Assembly: GCF_023022965.1 (NCBI RefSeq)
Contig: NZ_CP095462.1
Location: 992,001 to 1,056,000, forward strand
Origin: Ectobacillus sp. JY-23
GTDB taxonomy: Bacteria; Bacillota; Bacilli; Bacillales; Bacillaceae_G
DNA: 64,000 nt
Direction: 5' to 3'
Each line of letters opens with the position of its first letter. Position 1 is the first letter of the stretch. Below are positions 1-7,748 of this stretch, in pieces. The position numbers were made by a program, and so were the translations under genes. The notes under the pieces were generated by a model. The model was not told the origin of the DNA, did no database searches, and saw only the letters and a program-made list of their open reading frames with translations.

Positions 1-227
1 AAAACATACATCTCATTACGAGCGCGATCACTTAATCTACGAAGCGTTTTTTTTTCGCTACTATGAAGAGTGAATTCTATTTCATGATTCGTTTTGTTTC
101 CCCAAACAATTTCTGCTTCTTCATATACACCTGTTGCCTTAAAGACAAAAAGACCTTGTCGTTGCATGTAAAATCCTACCAACAAAACAAAACAGACCAT
201 TAAAGAAAGCTTTATAGTTCTTGTCAT
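1..227 (-). CDS. Hypothetical membrane-anchored protein (3' end outside window)
   Basis: An open frame of 75 codons runs off the left edge. It starts with ATG at 225-227 behind a GGAGG ribosome site at about 234-238. The N-terminus (MTRTIKLSLMVCFVLLVGFY) has basic residues followed by one hydrophobic stretch, so it is a membrane anchor or uncleaved signal. The rest seen so far is hydrophilic, with many charged residues (EFTLHSSEKKTLRRLSDRAR). I do not recognise a family. The good ribosome site and steady frame support a real gene. Confidence 0.6.
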   Translation of the reverse strand, partial: MTRTIKLSLMVCFVLLVGFYMQRQGLFVFKATGVYEEAEIVWGNKTNHEIEFTLHSSEKKTLRRLSDRARNEMYV

Positions 228-299
228 CCACAGCCTCCAGTCCTTTTGTCTAAATATTAACACAATTAAAGAGAGAAAAAAATAAAAAGCATAGCTTAT

Positions 300-1007
300 C
301 TATGCTTTTACAGATTGATATATTTCTAAACGTTGTTTTTCACCAATTCGAGGACATGTGTAGCATGGCCTTTTGGCATCCGTTTTATAGTTTAAACAAC
401 ATGTGCGGCGTAATAATATCTCTTCTTGCCCTACATTCATAGTACAAAATGTTAAACAAAGAGGGTTAGATTGTATACCAAATACGTTAGAATGGGCACG
501 TTGCAAATAATTAAAATCATTTACTAATGTTTGTTTAACAATCGGACTTGTTTCTGTTTCAATCCATTTTCTATACATAGCATGTACATAAAATGCAACA
601 TGTCCCCACATTATTGTTTTAGATAAGCCCGTGTGTTTCGCGAAAGCTTCAATCATGACACCCAGATGATCTCGAAATAAAGAAGTCAAGTACGCTTCCT
701 GCCAAGTCATCGTATCTTTTCTTGCTTGTTCTTTCAGTGGCGTATACGTTACAATAGTACGATTTGCGACAGCAAAATGCATATTGTCTAAAGACAGATC
801 CAATACAACCTGCCGTTTGCTCATACTTTCTAACACACCGATGTACGCATTATAGCGCTTTATAAACAAAGAAGCGGCAACTTTTTCATCAGGTGTTTGC
901 ATTGCATGCTGCAAAGCTGTCATATTGAGATTATTTTCTACAAAGTCTCTACCTGTTATATCCTTCTGCAAGTTATCTGTACTAAAAATACGATACGTGC
1001 TCCACAT
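300..1007 (-). CDS. FhuF-type ferric siderophore reductase
   Basis: 235 aa. The C-terminus carries four cysteines (C203, C204, C215, C218) in the pattern CC-x10-C-x2-C, the signature of the FhuF family, where they hold an unusual 2Fe-2S cluster used to reduce ferric iron released from siderophores in the cytoplasm. The N-terminal two thirds is the helical domain typical of FhuF and of the C-terminal part of IucA/IucC-like proteins. The gene stands alone on the minus strand, with a near-perfect Fur box 44 bp upstream of the start, so it should be expressed when iron is scarce. No siderophore synthesis or uptake genes are visible next to it. The start at 1007 has only a modest G-rich ribosome site. 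Confidence 0.85.
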   Translation of the reverse strand: MWSTYRIFSTDNLQKDITGRDFVENNLNMTALQHAMQTPDEKVAASLFIKRYNAYIGVLESMSKRQVVLDLSLDNMHFAVANRTIVTYTPLKEQARKDTMTWQEAYLTSLFRDHLGVMIEAFAKHTGLSKTIMWGHVAFYVHAMYRKWIETETSPIVKQTLVNDFNYLQRAHSNVFGIQSNPLCLTFCTMNVGQEEILLRRTCCLNYKTDAKRPCYTCPRIGEKQRLEIYQSVKA

Positions 1008-1050
1008 TTCTCTATGCCCCCGCCTTTTTGTACTCTATTCTAAGTTTATC

Positions 1051-1069
1051 AATAATGATAATCATTGTC
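1051..1069 (-). promoter_or_regulatory. Fur box upstream of the FhuF-type gene
   Basis: The sequence AATAATGATAATCATTGTC matches the 19-bp Fur consensus GATAATGATAATCATTATC at 17 positions. It lies between the FhuF-type start at 1007 and the upstream small genes, where it can block a promoter reading leftwards. Confidence 0.85.
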
Positions 1070-1176
1070 AACAAAAAGTACATTTCGGACAAATGCGCTG
1101 ATATATGTTTCCTGATATATAAACCGTAGCAAAGTAAAAGCGCAGAAACAACTTAAGCTTTACTTGCCACCAATAT

Positions 1177-1323
1177 TTATAGGTTTTCTTCAGGACGTAA
1201 TTCATATGCCACGAGGGCTACAGGCTTTCCTAATTGTTGCTCTATCTGTATTTCAACTTTCTTTAATATTTGGTTTTGTGCTTCTGTAATTTGGGCAAGT
1301 GCTGCTGAATTAGATTTTTTCAT
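1177..1323 (-). CDS. Unknown 48-residue protein, translationally coupled
   Basis: 48 aa, MKKSNSAALAQITEAQNQ... ending ...LVAYELRPEENL. Its ATG (1321-1323) overlaps the TGA of the preceding small gene as ATGA, a sign of translational coupling and of a true bicistronic unit. The middle (about residues 8-35) is rich in Gln, Glu, Ile and Leu and could form an amphipathic helix or short coiled coil. No signal peptide and no cysteines. I do not recognise the family. It lies between the Fur-controlled FhuF-type gene and deoD. Confidence 0.55.
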   Translation of the reverse strand: MKKSNSAALAQITEAQNQILKKVEIQIEQQLGKPVALVAYELRPEENL

Positions 1324-1496
1324 TTGTCTTCAGTTTCCTCTCTTTCTGGGTATCCACTCAAAAGCTCTTGTCCCGTTAATTCCTCAAACGATAGCCCCCC
1401 CAGTGCCCCAGGTGCTACCTCGCCTGTAATGCTGATTGTTGTTGTGGGACTTGTATCAGCCCAATCGCTTCTATGTATTTTTTGATCCTTTTTCAT
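1320..1496 (-). CDS. Unknown 58-residue peptide with a RiPP-leader-like motif
   Basis: 58 aa. The ATG at 1494-1496 follows an AGGAGTG ribosome site; a longer in-frame start exists ten codons upstream but has no such site. The N-terminal half is charged and Ser/Thr-rich, followed by PGALGGLSFEELTGQELLSG and an acidic tail. The FEELTxxEL stretch resembles the leader of mersacidin-type (class II) lanthipeptides, but no Cys-containing core follows and no modification enzyme lies nearby, so that reading is weak. Overlaps the next small gene by 4 bp. Confidence 0.55.
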   Translation of the reverse strand: MKKDQKIHRSDWADTSPTTTISITGEVAPGALGGLSFEELTGQELLSGYPEREETEDK

Positions 1497-1729
1497 ACAC
1501 GACACTCCTATTGTTTGTTTTTTCACTTTATCTAGTGTGCCCTATATGCAAAAATATATTGATGTTTATAATTGCATTTAACTAGACACCATAAAGATGT
1601 GTGTTATCTAATAAAGTAATCTTGTACACATCATCCTACCTTGTGTTTTTCTATTGTTTTTATGTTTTGATGCTTTTTTGTTATATAAGTCGAGGGTACA
1701 CAATTTAACATATACAGGAGGAATTGCAA

Positions 1730-2434
1730 ATGAGCGTACATATTGAAGCAAAACAAGGAGAGATTGCTGAAACGATCTTACTACCTGGAGATCCGCTACG
1801 CGCAAAATATATTGCTGAGAATTTTTTAGAAGGTGCTACGTGTTATAACAATGTACGTGGCATGCTTGGATTTACCGGCACATATAAAGGAAAACGTGTA
1901 TCTGTCCAAGGTACAGGAATGGGCGTCCCTTCTATATCTATCTACGTAAACGAATTGATCCAAAGCTACCGGGTCAAAAATTTAATTCGTGTAGGTACAT
2001 GCGGCGCCATTCAAAAAGATGTCAAAGTACGCGATGTTATTTTAGCAATGACTTCTTGTACAGACTCTAACATGAATCGACTTACTTTCCCAGGTTTTGA
2101 TTTTGCACCTTGCGCCGATTTTAACTTGTTGAAAAAAGCTTATGATGCTGGGGTCGCAAAAGGTTTAAACCTGCGTGTTGGAAATATTTTAACGGCTGAT
2201 GTTTTCTACAGAGAAAGCATGGACATGGTCAAAAAATTAGGTGACTATGGTGTACTTGCTGTAGAAATGGAAACAACAGCCCTGTACACGTTAGCTTCTA
2301 AATTTGGTGCGAGGGCACTTTCTGTACTTACTGTAAGCGATCATATTTTTACCGGAGAAGAGACAACAGCAGAAGAAAGGCAAACAACATTTAATGATAT
2401 GATTGTTGTAGCACTGGATGCTACAATCCAATAA
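1730..2434 (+). CDS. deoD: Purine-nucleoside phosphorylase DeoD
   Basis: 234 aa. Cytoplasmic enzyme of the hexameric PNP class that splits purine (deoxy)ribonucleosides with phosphate for salvage. The protein matches B. subtilis DeoD along its whole length, with [19 protein letters not shown] near the N-terminus (phosphate and ribose site), [12 protein letters not shown], and the VEMETTALY and [18 protein letters not shown] segments of the nucleoside site. The ATG at 1730 lies 8 bp after AGGAGG and gives the usual MSVHI start; the TTG two codons earlier is ignored. A terminator follows directly. Single-gene transcription unit. Confidence 0.95.
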   Translation: MSVHIEAKQGEIAETILLPGDPLRAKYIAENFLEGATCYNNVRGMLGFTGTYKGKRVSVQGTGMGVPSISIYVNELIQSYRVKNLIRVGTCGAIQKDVKVRDVILAMTSCTDSNMNRLTFPGFDFAPCADFNLLKKAYDAGVAKGLNLRVGNILTADVFYRESMDMVKKLGDYGVLAVEMETTALYTLASKFGARALSVLTVSDHIFTGEETTAEERQTTFNDMIVVALDATIQ

Positions 2435-2437
2435 CGT

Positions 2438-2463
2438 AAAACTCGCCTATGGCGAGTTTTTTT
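2438..2463 (+). terminator. deoD terminator
   Basis: Hairpin AACTCGCC-TAT-GGCGAGTT followed by a T run, starting 4 bp after the deoD stop. Confidence 0.85.
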
Positions 2464-2577
2464 ATGACATTTTTGCTGGACTTCCCTGTCTCTATGACAT
2501 GTTTTCTGTGCCTCTTTCACCCATACATGTCGCTAATTTGTTATAATGAGGAAAAATCTTGTGCGAGAGGTGTGTAT

Positions 2578-4392
2578 GTGAAAAATCGTAGTATCGTATT
2601 AAAGTTGTTTTTATTGACAACAGGCTTGTTCACTATAACCTTTTTATTATTTTTTATTGGCCAATCACTTTTTTTAGAAAAGTTTTATATTAAGAAAAAA
2701 ACACATAGTGTACAGCAGGCTTTTGAAACATTTGTGGAGGAATACAGCAAAAGCGATCAAAGCTTTGATGTAGTGAAACGCTTAAAACAGCGCTTCTATG
2801 ATCAAACAAACGCACAGCTTATTTTACTGGACCGTAACGGTGTCATTAAAGACGAAAACTATTACTATATGGAGATACAAGGTACAAATGAAAAACGCCT
2901 ATCCTACATCCCGTTAAATAACATACTATCAGGAGAAGAATACTCTTCTTTCATGAAATTGGGTCTCCAGGATAACGAACAGATATACGTAAAGGGAATT
3001 CGAAAAAAAGATCTTGTTATTCCCATCTCTATTTCCAGTTCGCATGGTGTATGGACAAACGACAATATTGTAGATGACTTAAAAACATACGGTATCCGGT
3101 GGGAAGATGTGCAAAAAGATTCTTCAAATCGCAATCCAATTACCTTACTTGAGGGAACTGTCACAAAGCAACACCTCCCCTCTAAAGCGGATTTACAAAT
3201 TGTAAACAACATTGATGTAATTATTCAAGGTGTACAGCGTTGGGAATTATCTGTGCTTCTTGGGGAAGCCAATCCATCTGTGCTTACAAGCTATACATTT
3301 GGTGATGAAAAAAAGGGCTTAAATCAAATGTTTGTTAAACCAGTGCTACAAAAAGGTGAGGTTGTTGAATTTGCATTTGCAATGACATCTTTACAACCAG
3401 TAAATGAAGCAATGCTGGTATTGAAAGACTATTATGTATATGCTTTTATGATTGTATTTGTAGTCATTATATTGCTCTCGTTTTACTATTCTAAGATGAT
3501 TGCAAAGCCTCTTATCAAAATGAATCAAGCAACAAAACGCTTAGCAAACTTTGACTTTTCAGAAAAGCTTCCCTATTCTTCAGAAGACGAAATTGGTAGC
3601 TTATCCGCAAGCATTAATACTCTGTCTGTCAACTTAAAAGATCGAATTGAACAGCTACATGTTGCTAATACGAAACTGCAAGAGGATGTAGAGCGAGAAA
3701 GGCGCTTGGAACGAACACGCAAAGAATTTATTTCAGGTGTTTCACACGAGCTCAAGACACCTTTAAGCGTAATACGTAGCTTTGCAGAAGGTATTAAAGA
3801 TGGCGTAAGTAAAAATACCGATTATTATACAGATGTGATTTTAGAAGAAACAGATAAAATGAATACACTAATTGTGGAAATGCTAGAACTTGCCAAACTA
3901 GAATCTGGCACATATAAGTTACAAATGGAGGCCTTTTCTATTGATTCTTTGCTGCAGCAAGTGTGTACAAAAATGGCTTTTGGTATCCAGGAAAAGCACT
4001 TACACGTACAAGTGCTTACGGAACCCAATATTCTTGTATTAGCTAATCGAAACCGTATTGAACAAGTCATTGTAAACTTGCTAAGCAATGCTATTCAGTA
4101 TACTCCTGCTGGTGAAACAATCACTGTCTCTGTACTCGCACAAGAACGCACCGTTCAAGTTTCTATCAAAAACACTGGTGAACCTATTCCTGAAGATAGC
4201 ATTGATAAAATATGGGATCGCTTTTATAGACTAGATGCATCTCGTAGTAGACATACAGGCGGCTCGGGTTTAGGGTTATCCATTGTTAAGAATATATTAG
4301 AGCTGCACGGCGCACTCTATGGTGTACGTAATGAAGAAGATGGGGTTGTATTTTATTTTACATTATCAAAATTTGAGAAGGACTCCGTGTAG
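2578..4392 (+). CDS. Membrane sensor histidine kinase without adjacent regulator
   Basis: 604 aa from the GTG at 2578, chosen because GAGAGG lies 8 bp upstream; the longer frame has no ribosome site. Order: TM1 (about residues 8-30), a ~250-residue extracellular sensor region, TM2 (about 285-307), HAMP, a dimerisation/phosphoacceptor domain with VSHELKTPL (phosphorylated His about 390), and an ATPase domain with N box NLLSNAIQYTP and G box GGSGLGLSI. This is the layout of PhoR/ResE-type kinases. Its signal cannot be read from the sequence. No response regulator is encoded on either side: deoD lies upstream and a terminator downstream, so it either works with a distant regulator or has lost its partner. 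Confidence 0.9.
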   Translation: MKNRSIVLKLFLLTTGLFTITFLLFFIGQSLFLEKFYIKKKTHSVQQAFETFVEEYSKSDQSFDVVKRLKQRFYDQTNAQLILLDRNGVIKDENYYYMEIQGTNEKRLSYIPLNNILSGEEYSSFMKLGLQDNEQIYVKGIRKKDLVIPISISSSHGVWTNDNIVDDLKTYGIRWEDVQKDSSNRNPITLLEGTVTKQHLPSKADLQIVNNIDVIIQGVQRWELSVLLGEANPSVLTSYTFGDEKKGLNQMFVKPVLQKGEVVEFAFAMTSLQPVNEAMLVLKDYYVYAFMIVFVVIILLSFYYSKMIAKPLIKMNQATKRLANFDFSEKLPYSSEDEIGSLSASINTLSVNLKDRIEQLHVANTKLQEDVERERRLERTRKEFISGVSHELKTPLSVIRSFAEGIKDGVSKNTDYYTDVILEETDKMNTLIVEMLELAKLESGTYKLQMEAFSIDSLLQQVCTKMAFGIQEKHLHVQVLTEPNILVLANRNRIEQVIVNLLSNAIQYTPAGETITVSVLAQERTVQVSIKNTGEPIPEDSIDKIWDRFYRLDASRSRHTGGSGLGLSIVKNILELHGALYGVRNEEDGVVFYFTLSKFEKDSV

Positions 4393-4408
4393 ATACGGAG
4401 TCTTTTTT
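4379..4408 (+). terminator. Terminator of the sensor kinase gene
   Basis: GACTCCGT-GTAGAT-ACGGAGTC followed by six T; it overlaps the last codons and stop of the kinase gene. Confidence 0.85.
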
Positions 4409-4888
4409 GTATCGAACGTGTCCACCCACTTACTAAGATACGCCTCACCCTAAGGTGGACTATATAAGTCCATGTAGTATTAGCAACTAGGAATCAAAAG
4501 CGCTGGAACATCTTGCTAAGTGCTTTTTCAACTCTGCGCAAAGACTCTAAGCCCTTCTCCTCGCCACACATCTCCCCTTCTTCTCTCCTCTCTAAAATGT
4601 ATGTTTTTTATTTGTGCTGATATAACAGAATAAATTTTTCTTAATTTCACCAAGAGTTCACATGAAATACACAAAGTTCTCCTATAGTAAAACCATAGAT
4701 TACATCTATGATTGCCATTGATATACTCATAAACAAAACCAACATTTTCTTTATGCATGAAAAGAACCGGCGACATGTAGTAGCGCTTAGTAAATTATAA
4801 GCACCATAGAAATGCTTCTCTCGTTTTCATCGCAATTTATATCTCTAAAAATTTTGTATTATATATTTGATAAGGAGCGTGTGTACAT
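4409..4888. other. 480-bp intergenic region, no gene seen
   Basis: AT-rich DNA. The open frames here (such as a minus-strand one at 4528-4776) lack a ribosome site and resemble no protein. A CACCCTAAGGTG dyad at about 4447-4458 has no T run. The ribosome site AAGGAG for the next gene lies at its right end. Confidence 0.5.
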
Positions 4889-5419
4889 ATGAAAATAACA
4901 GGAAAACCTATTCAAAATCCCAATTTACTTAGTAAGATGAAGCAATTCCTTTTACAATCTTCTAAGCGAGATGCGCTATTATTTTCTTTTGCTGTTAATT
5001 CTGGTCTTAAGGTAAGTGAAATTTTACAACTAAAAATATGTGATGTGGTTGACCACCAAGGTCAGATTAGACAATCTATTCTATTTCGCAATGAAAAAAC
5101 AAAAAAGCATAAATGGTTTGCACTGAATAAAGAATTACACGAAGCACTCACTGAATATCTAAAAGAGCGCACATTAGGGGATAGAAATGAATACTTGTTG
5201 AAATCTCAAAAAGGAAAAAAATCAATTACAAGACAACACGCATGGTTTATTTTAAATAAAGCGGCAAAAGAAGTAGGTCTTGATGGCATTAGCTCTCACA
5301 CACTACGCAAAACGTGGGGATACATTTGCTATAAATCCGGTGTGGATATTGCTTTTTTGCAACATTTTTTCGACCATAGTACCCCTTCCAAAACATTAAA
5401 ATATATAGGAATTTCATAA
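4889..5419 (+). CDS. Short tyrosine-recombinase-like protein, catalytic Arg replaced by Lys
   Basis: 176 aa, the size of the catalytic domain of XerC/XerD alone; the N-terminal SAM-like DNA-binding domain is absent. Visible motifs: SGLKVSEIL (family: TGLRxSEL), SSHTLRKTWGY (HxxR), HHF-type FDHSTPSKTLKYIGIS with the Tyr nucleophile. The first catalytic Arg is Lys here, so strand cleavage may be weak or lost. Small integrases of this type are common in Bacillus as stand-alone chromosomal genes. AAGGAG precedes the ATG. It ends 5 bp before a Fur-box promoter. Its role and target site are unknown. Confidence 0.75.
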   Translation: MKITGKPIQNPNLLSKMKQFLLQSSKRDALLFSFAVNSGLKVSEILQLKICDVVDHQGQIRQSILFRNEKTKKHKWFALNKELHEALTEYLKERTLGDRNEYLLKSQKGKKSITRQHAWFILNKAAKEVGLDGISSHTLRKTWGYICYKSGVDIAFLQHFFDHSTPSKTLKYIGIS

Positions 5420-5424
5420 ATGCC

Positions 5425-5453
5425 TTGACGTCGATAATGATAACCATTATCAT
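5425..5453 (+). promoter_or_regulatory. Promoter overlapped by a near-perfect Fur box
   Basis: A -35 TTGACG (5425-5430) and a -10 TATCAT (5448-5453) are 17 bp apart. Between and over them lies GATAATGATAACCATTATC (5433-5451), which differs from the Fur consensus at one base. Bound Fur would cover both promoter elements, so the promoter should open only in iron starvation. No protein start follows on the plus strand; the only product would be the short RNA listed next. Confidence 0.8.
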
Positions 5454-5459
5454 TTAAGG

Positions 5460-5526
5460 TGAGGAAACTATATTTCTTCTTTCCATATAAAAAGCACCAT
5501 TCCCCCCTGTTGTATGGTGCTTTTTA
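5460..5526 (+). ncRNA. Candidate Fur-repressed small RNA, FsrA-like
   Basis: The Fur-box promoter predicts a start near 5460, and a strong intrinsic terminator ends at about 5525, giving about 66 nt with no reading frame. The 5' part can form a small GGAAA/UUUCC hairpin. The terminator stem (AAAGCACCAT with ATGGTGCTTT) carries an unusual C-rich loop, UCCCCCCUGUUGU at 5501-5513. B. subtilis FsrA is also Fur-repressed, short and C-rich, and blocks translation of iron-using proteins such as aconitase by pairing with their ribosome sites. Here UCCCCCCUGUU is the exact complement of the acnA ribosome site at 25649-25659. The hairpin also has a T run on the minus strand, so it may double as terminator for the DUF72 gene. 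Confidence 0.6.
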
Positions 5527-5605
5527 TACATTATACAAAAGCCATTTTCTGTCATTTCTTTTTGCAAAGCTGAGTTAAAGCTTGGATGATAAAATTTAGC
5601 CTTTT

Positions 5606-6445
5606 TTACAAAAGACGCAATTGCTCCGGCTCATCTTCACCGTAGCTGATCCCCAATAAGCTCATCAATTTTTTTGCATTATCTGCAGCATCTCCGCCTG
5701 AATTATTGTTAAACAAAATACAAATATCCTTAGAATGTTGTTGCAATAATTTAATCCTGCTTACCCATTCCTGTAGCTCTTTTTCACTGTAACGGTATAA
5801 ACAGCGAACAGCTCGCCAGTTTTCTTGTCTTTTCCAACCATATGTATTTCTGCCATGCAGGCGTATTAGTGTCAAATCTCTATGCGTTGCTTCTGTTACG
5901 ATTGGGACAGACCCTTCTATTGTCTGTGGTTCATCACAAACAGTATGCATCCACTTTGCATTACGTAAAAATTGAAGCGTTTTTTCTTTCATTTCACTCT
6001 CAAACCAAGACGGATGGCGAAATTCAATTGCACATGGAAGATTCCCCATCTTCTCTTTGGTATATATTAACATATCCACACTTTTTTTCGTACACTCAAA
6101 CCAAGGTGGATATTGAAATAGCACTGTTTTTAACTTTTTTGCTTCTACTATAGGATATATAGATTCTTTAAAAACATGAAACATTTCATCCGGCGTATTA
6201 AAAGGTATTTCTCCTCGCATATGCCCTGTCATTCCTTGATATGCTTTGACGACAAAAGAAAAATTGTCCGGTGTCTCTTCTATCCATTTATTATAATTAC
6301 GCGCAGGTTGCATAGCATAAAAAGAACTGTCGACTTCAACAATAGGAAACTGTCGACTATATGCATGCAGCTTATGCTTCGTTGCATGTTTATCTAAGTA
6401 GATTGAATCGTGATCGCCCCATCCTGTTAAGCCAATAAAAATCAT
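5606..6445 (-). CDS. DUF72 (YecE/YunF-type) TIM-barrel protein
   Basis: 279 aa, the usual DUF72 length. Family marks: MIFIGLTGWGDHD at the N-terminus, the FPIVEVDSSFYAMQ segment, FVVKAYQGMTGH, CAIEFRHPSWF and the C-terminal LFNNNSGGDAADNA. These proteins form a TIM barrel related to xylose isomerase-like enzymes; their reaction is unknown. Soluble, no signal peptide. Single gene on the minus strand, facing the small RNA candidate, whose hairpin may terminate it. Confidence 0.85.
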   Translation of the reverse strand: MIFIGLTGWGDHDSIYLDKHATKHKLHAYSRQFPIVEVDSSFYAMQPARNYNKWIEETPDNFSFVVKAYQGMTGHMRGEIPFNTPDEMFHVFKESIYPIVEAKKLKTVLFQYPPWFECTKKSVDMLIYTKEKMGNLPCAIEFRHPSWFESEMKEKTLQFLRNAKWMHTVCDEPQTIEGSVPIVTEATHRDLTLIRLHGRNTYGWKRQENWRAVRCLYRYSEKELQEWVSRIKLLQQHSKDICILFNNNSGGDAADNAKKLMSLLGISYGEDEPEQLRLL

Positions 6446-6700
6446 AGCAGCACTCCATTTTTTATTTTCTTCATTTTACCAAAAAGCCATTATTTTGTCG
6501 AAACCGAAAGTTTTATACAACGTATTTGAATGTTGATGTATGTCACGCTCAGAAAACACTACTCATTTAGATGTTAACAACTAAAGTATGTTCGTAACAT
6601 TGTTTAATTTTACGATTCTTTACGCCATATTCATATAAATTTAATGCTTTTGATGTATGCTTTATGTTGTAAACACACATCAAAAGTGAGGTGTCGAGTT

Positions 6701-7138
6701 ATGATAAAGATACGCAACTTTGCTTTTATTACCTCGTTAGTCGCTTTATTTGCAGGTATTTGGCTACTGTTAGAGTACCATGATAAAACCGAAGCAGCTC
6801 GTCCCCTCTCTCCATCATATAAATTACTAGGTGCTAAACCAGTATCTATGCCTATTTCTCAAACACAACAGCGCGAAAAACAAGTTGTGAAAGGCATGTT
6901 GATTACACCTGCATCTTCCTATGAAGATCTTATTAAAATTGCCAAGGAGCTTCAGGCACGCTATAAGTACAAACATATTGACTATATCCAATTATCTGTT
7001 CATAATCCAAATACAGGTTTGTATGAAGATTTACCTTATGAGCCTGTTAGCAAAGCGATGCTCCAAATTGCTTGTACGAATCGTGGAAAATCTGAATTAC
7101 AAGCAAATAAACCCATTGTTGTTACGATACACAATTAA
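6701..7138 (+). CDS. Membrane-anchored protein of unknown function
   Basis: 145 aa from the ATG at 6701, preceded by GTGAGGTG; the longer frame upstream has no ribosome site. N-terminal anchor (about residues 5-24, FAFITSLVALFAGIWLLLEY) then an extracytoplasmic region. The part SYEDLIKIAKELQARYKYK... followed by IDYIQLSVHNPNTG resembles a segment of the lipoprotein at 25917-26300, so both may carry the same small domain. I do not recognise a named family. Monocistronic by appearance. Confidence 0.65.
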   Translation: MIKIRNFAFITSLVALFAGIWLLLEYHDKTEAARPLSPSYKLLGAKPVSMPISQTQQREKQVVKGMLITPASSYEDLIKIAKELQARYKYKHIDYIQLSVHNPNTGLYEDLPYEPVSKAMLQIACTNRGKSELQANKPIVVTIHN

Positions 7139-7238
7139 CAAAGACGTCTTTTAATCATTTACCTCCTTATTCTGCACCTCGTCCTATAGAGTGCATATAA
7201 TAGAACATGCCAGACGATATGCTAAAAGGATGAAGAGC

Positions 7239-7397
7239 ATGAAATATCTAAAAAAAACGTATACAAAACAAGTAAGGTCGAACCTACCACAAAACCATCA
7301 AAATATAAATAACCCTGAGGAAGTTTGGCTTCTAAAACCGTGCAATTGCAAGCATAAAACCCTCTCATCAAAAAAACATAATAATACATCTTCTTGA
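7239..7397 (+). CDS. Possible 52-residue basic peptide
   Basis: 52 aa from the ATG at 7239, behind AAAAGGATGAAGAGC. Basic (many Lys, Arg, His) with a single CNC motif near residue 36 and a Ser/Lys-rich tail. A terminator hairpin follows 30 bp after the stop. No family recognised; it may be a true small gene or a chance frame. Confidence 0.35.
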   Translation: MKYLKKTYTKQVRSNLPQNHQNINNPEEVWLLKPCNCKHKTLSSKKHNNTSS

Positions 7398-7422
7398 AAA
7401 ACCTTCATTTACAAACTCTAAA

Positions 7423-7450
7423 GCAGCTATCAATTTAGATAGCTTTTTTT
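7423..7450 (+). terminator. Intrinsic terminator
   Basis: AGCTATC-AATTTA-GATAGCT followed by seven T; ends transcription from the 6701/7239 genes. Confidence 0.8.
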
Positions 7451-7455
7451 ATTAT

Positions 7456-7544
7456 AACTCGGTTCAAGTTCTTCGTTGGTTTCCGTTACGGTGATTCGCT
7501 CCAATCAACAAGCGTTAATTATCAACATTAGACTTTAACACTCC
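7456..7544. repeat. Decayed, internally deleted copy of the hut-type MITE
   Basis: About 89 bp. The left end CTCGGTTCAAGTTC and right end TAGACTTTAACACTCC match the ends of the complete element at 40293-40471, with GTTACGGTGATTCGCT and AATCAACAAGCGTTA also shared. About 90 bp of the middle is missing and no target duplication is visible, so this is an old remnant. The rest of the 7545-7748 gap holds only the upstream region of the DUF47 gene. Confidence 0.6.
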
Positions 7545-7748
7545 CTTATTCACATATTCCACATATCACCTCTTTTACAACTAAGCCCCTACAATTGTAA
7601 AAAATTAATTAATTTACGAAGTTATCAAGGTTTTAAATGTTAAGTTTTTGTAAAGATTAAGAGAAAATATTTCAATTTCCGACAAAACTCTGTTAAGATT
7701 GACTAGCCAATCTTATTCATAATTATTCTTTGGTGGGGGTTAAAAACT

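Noticed and set aside
4528-4776. 82-codon minus-strand open frame in the 480-bp gap
   Set aside because: No ribosome site, no similarity, odd amino acid mix; treated as chance.
5491-5525. Reading the C-rich hairpin only as a bidirectional terminator for the DUF72 gene
   Set aside because: It may serve that too, but a terminator alone does not explain a complete Fur-box promoter pointing at it from 40 bp away with no gene between.
7600-7740. Possible Pho box upstream of the DUF47/pit operon (TTAAG-type repeats)
   Set aside because: Repeats do not match TTAACA spacing of PhoP sites; only AT-rich likeness.
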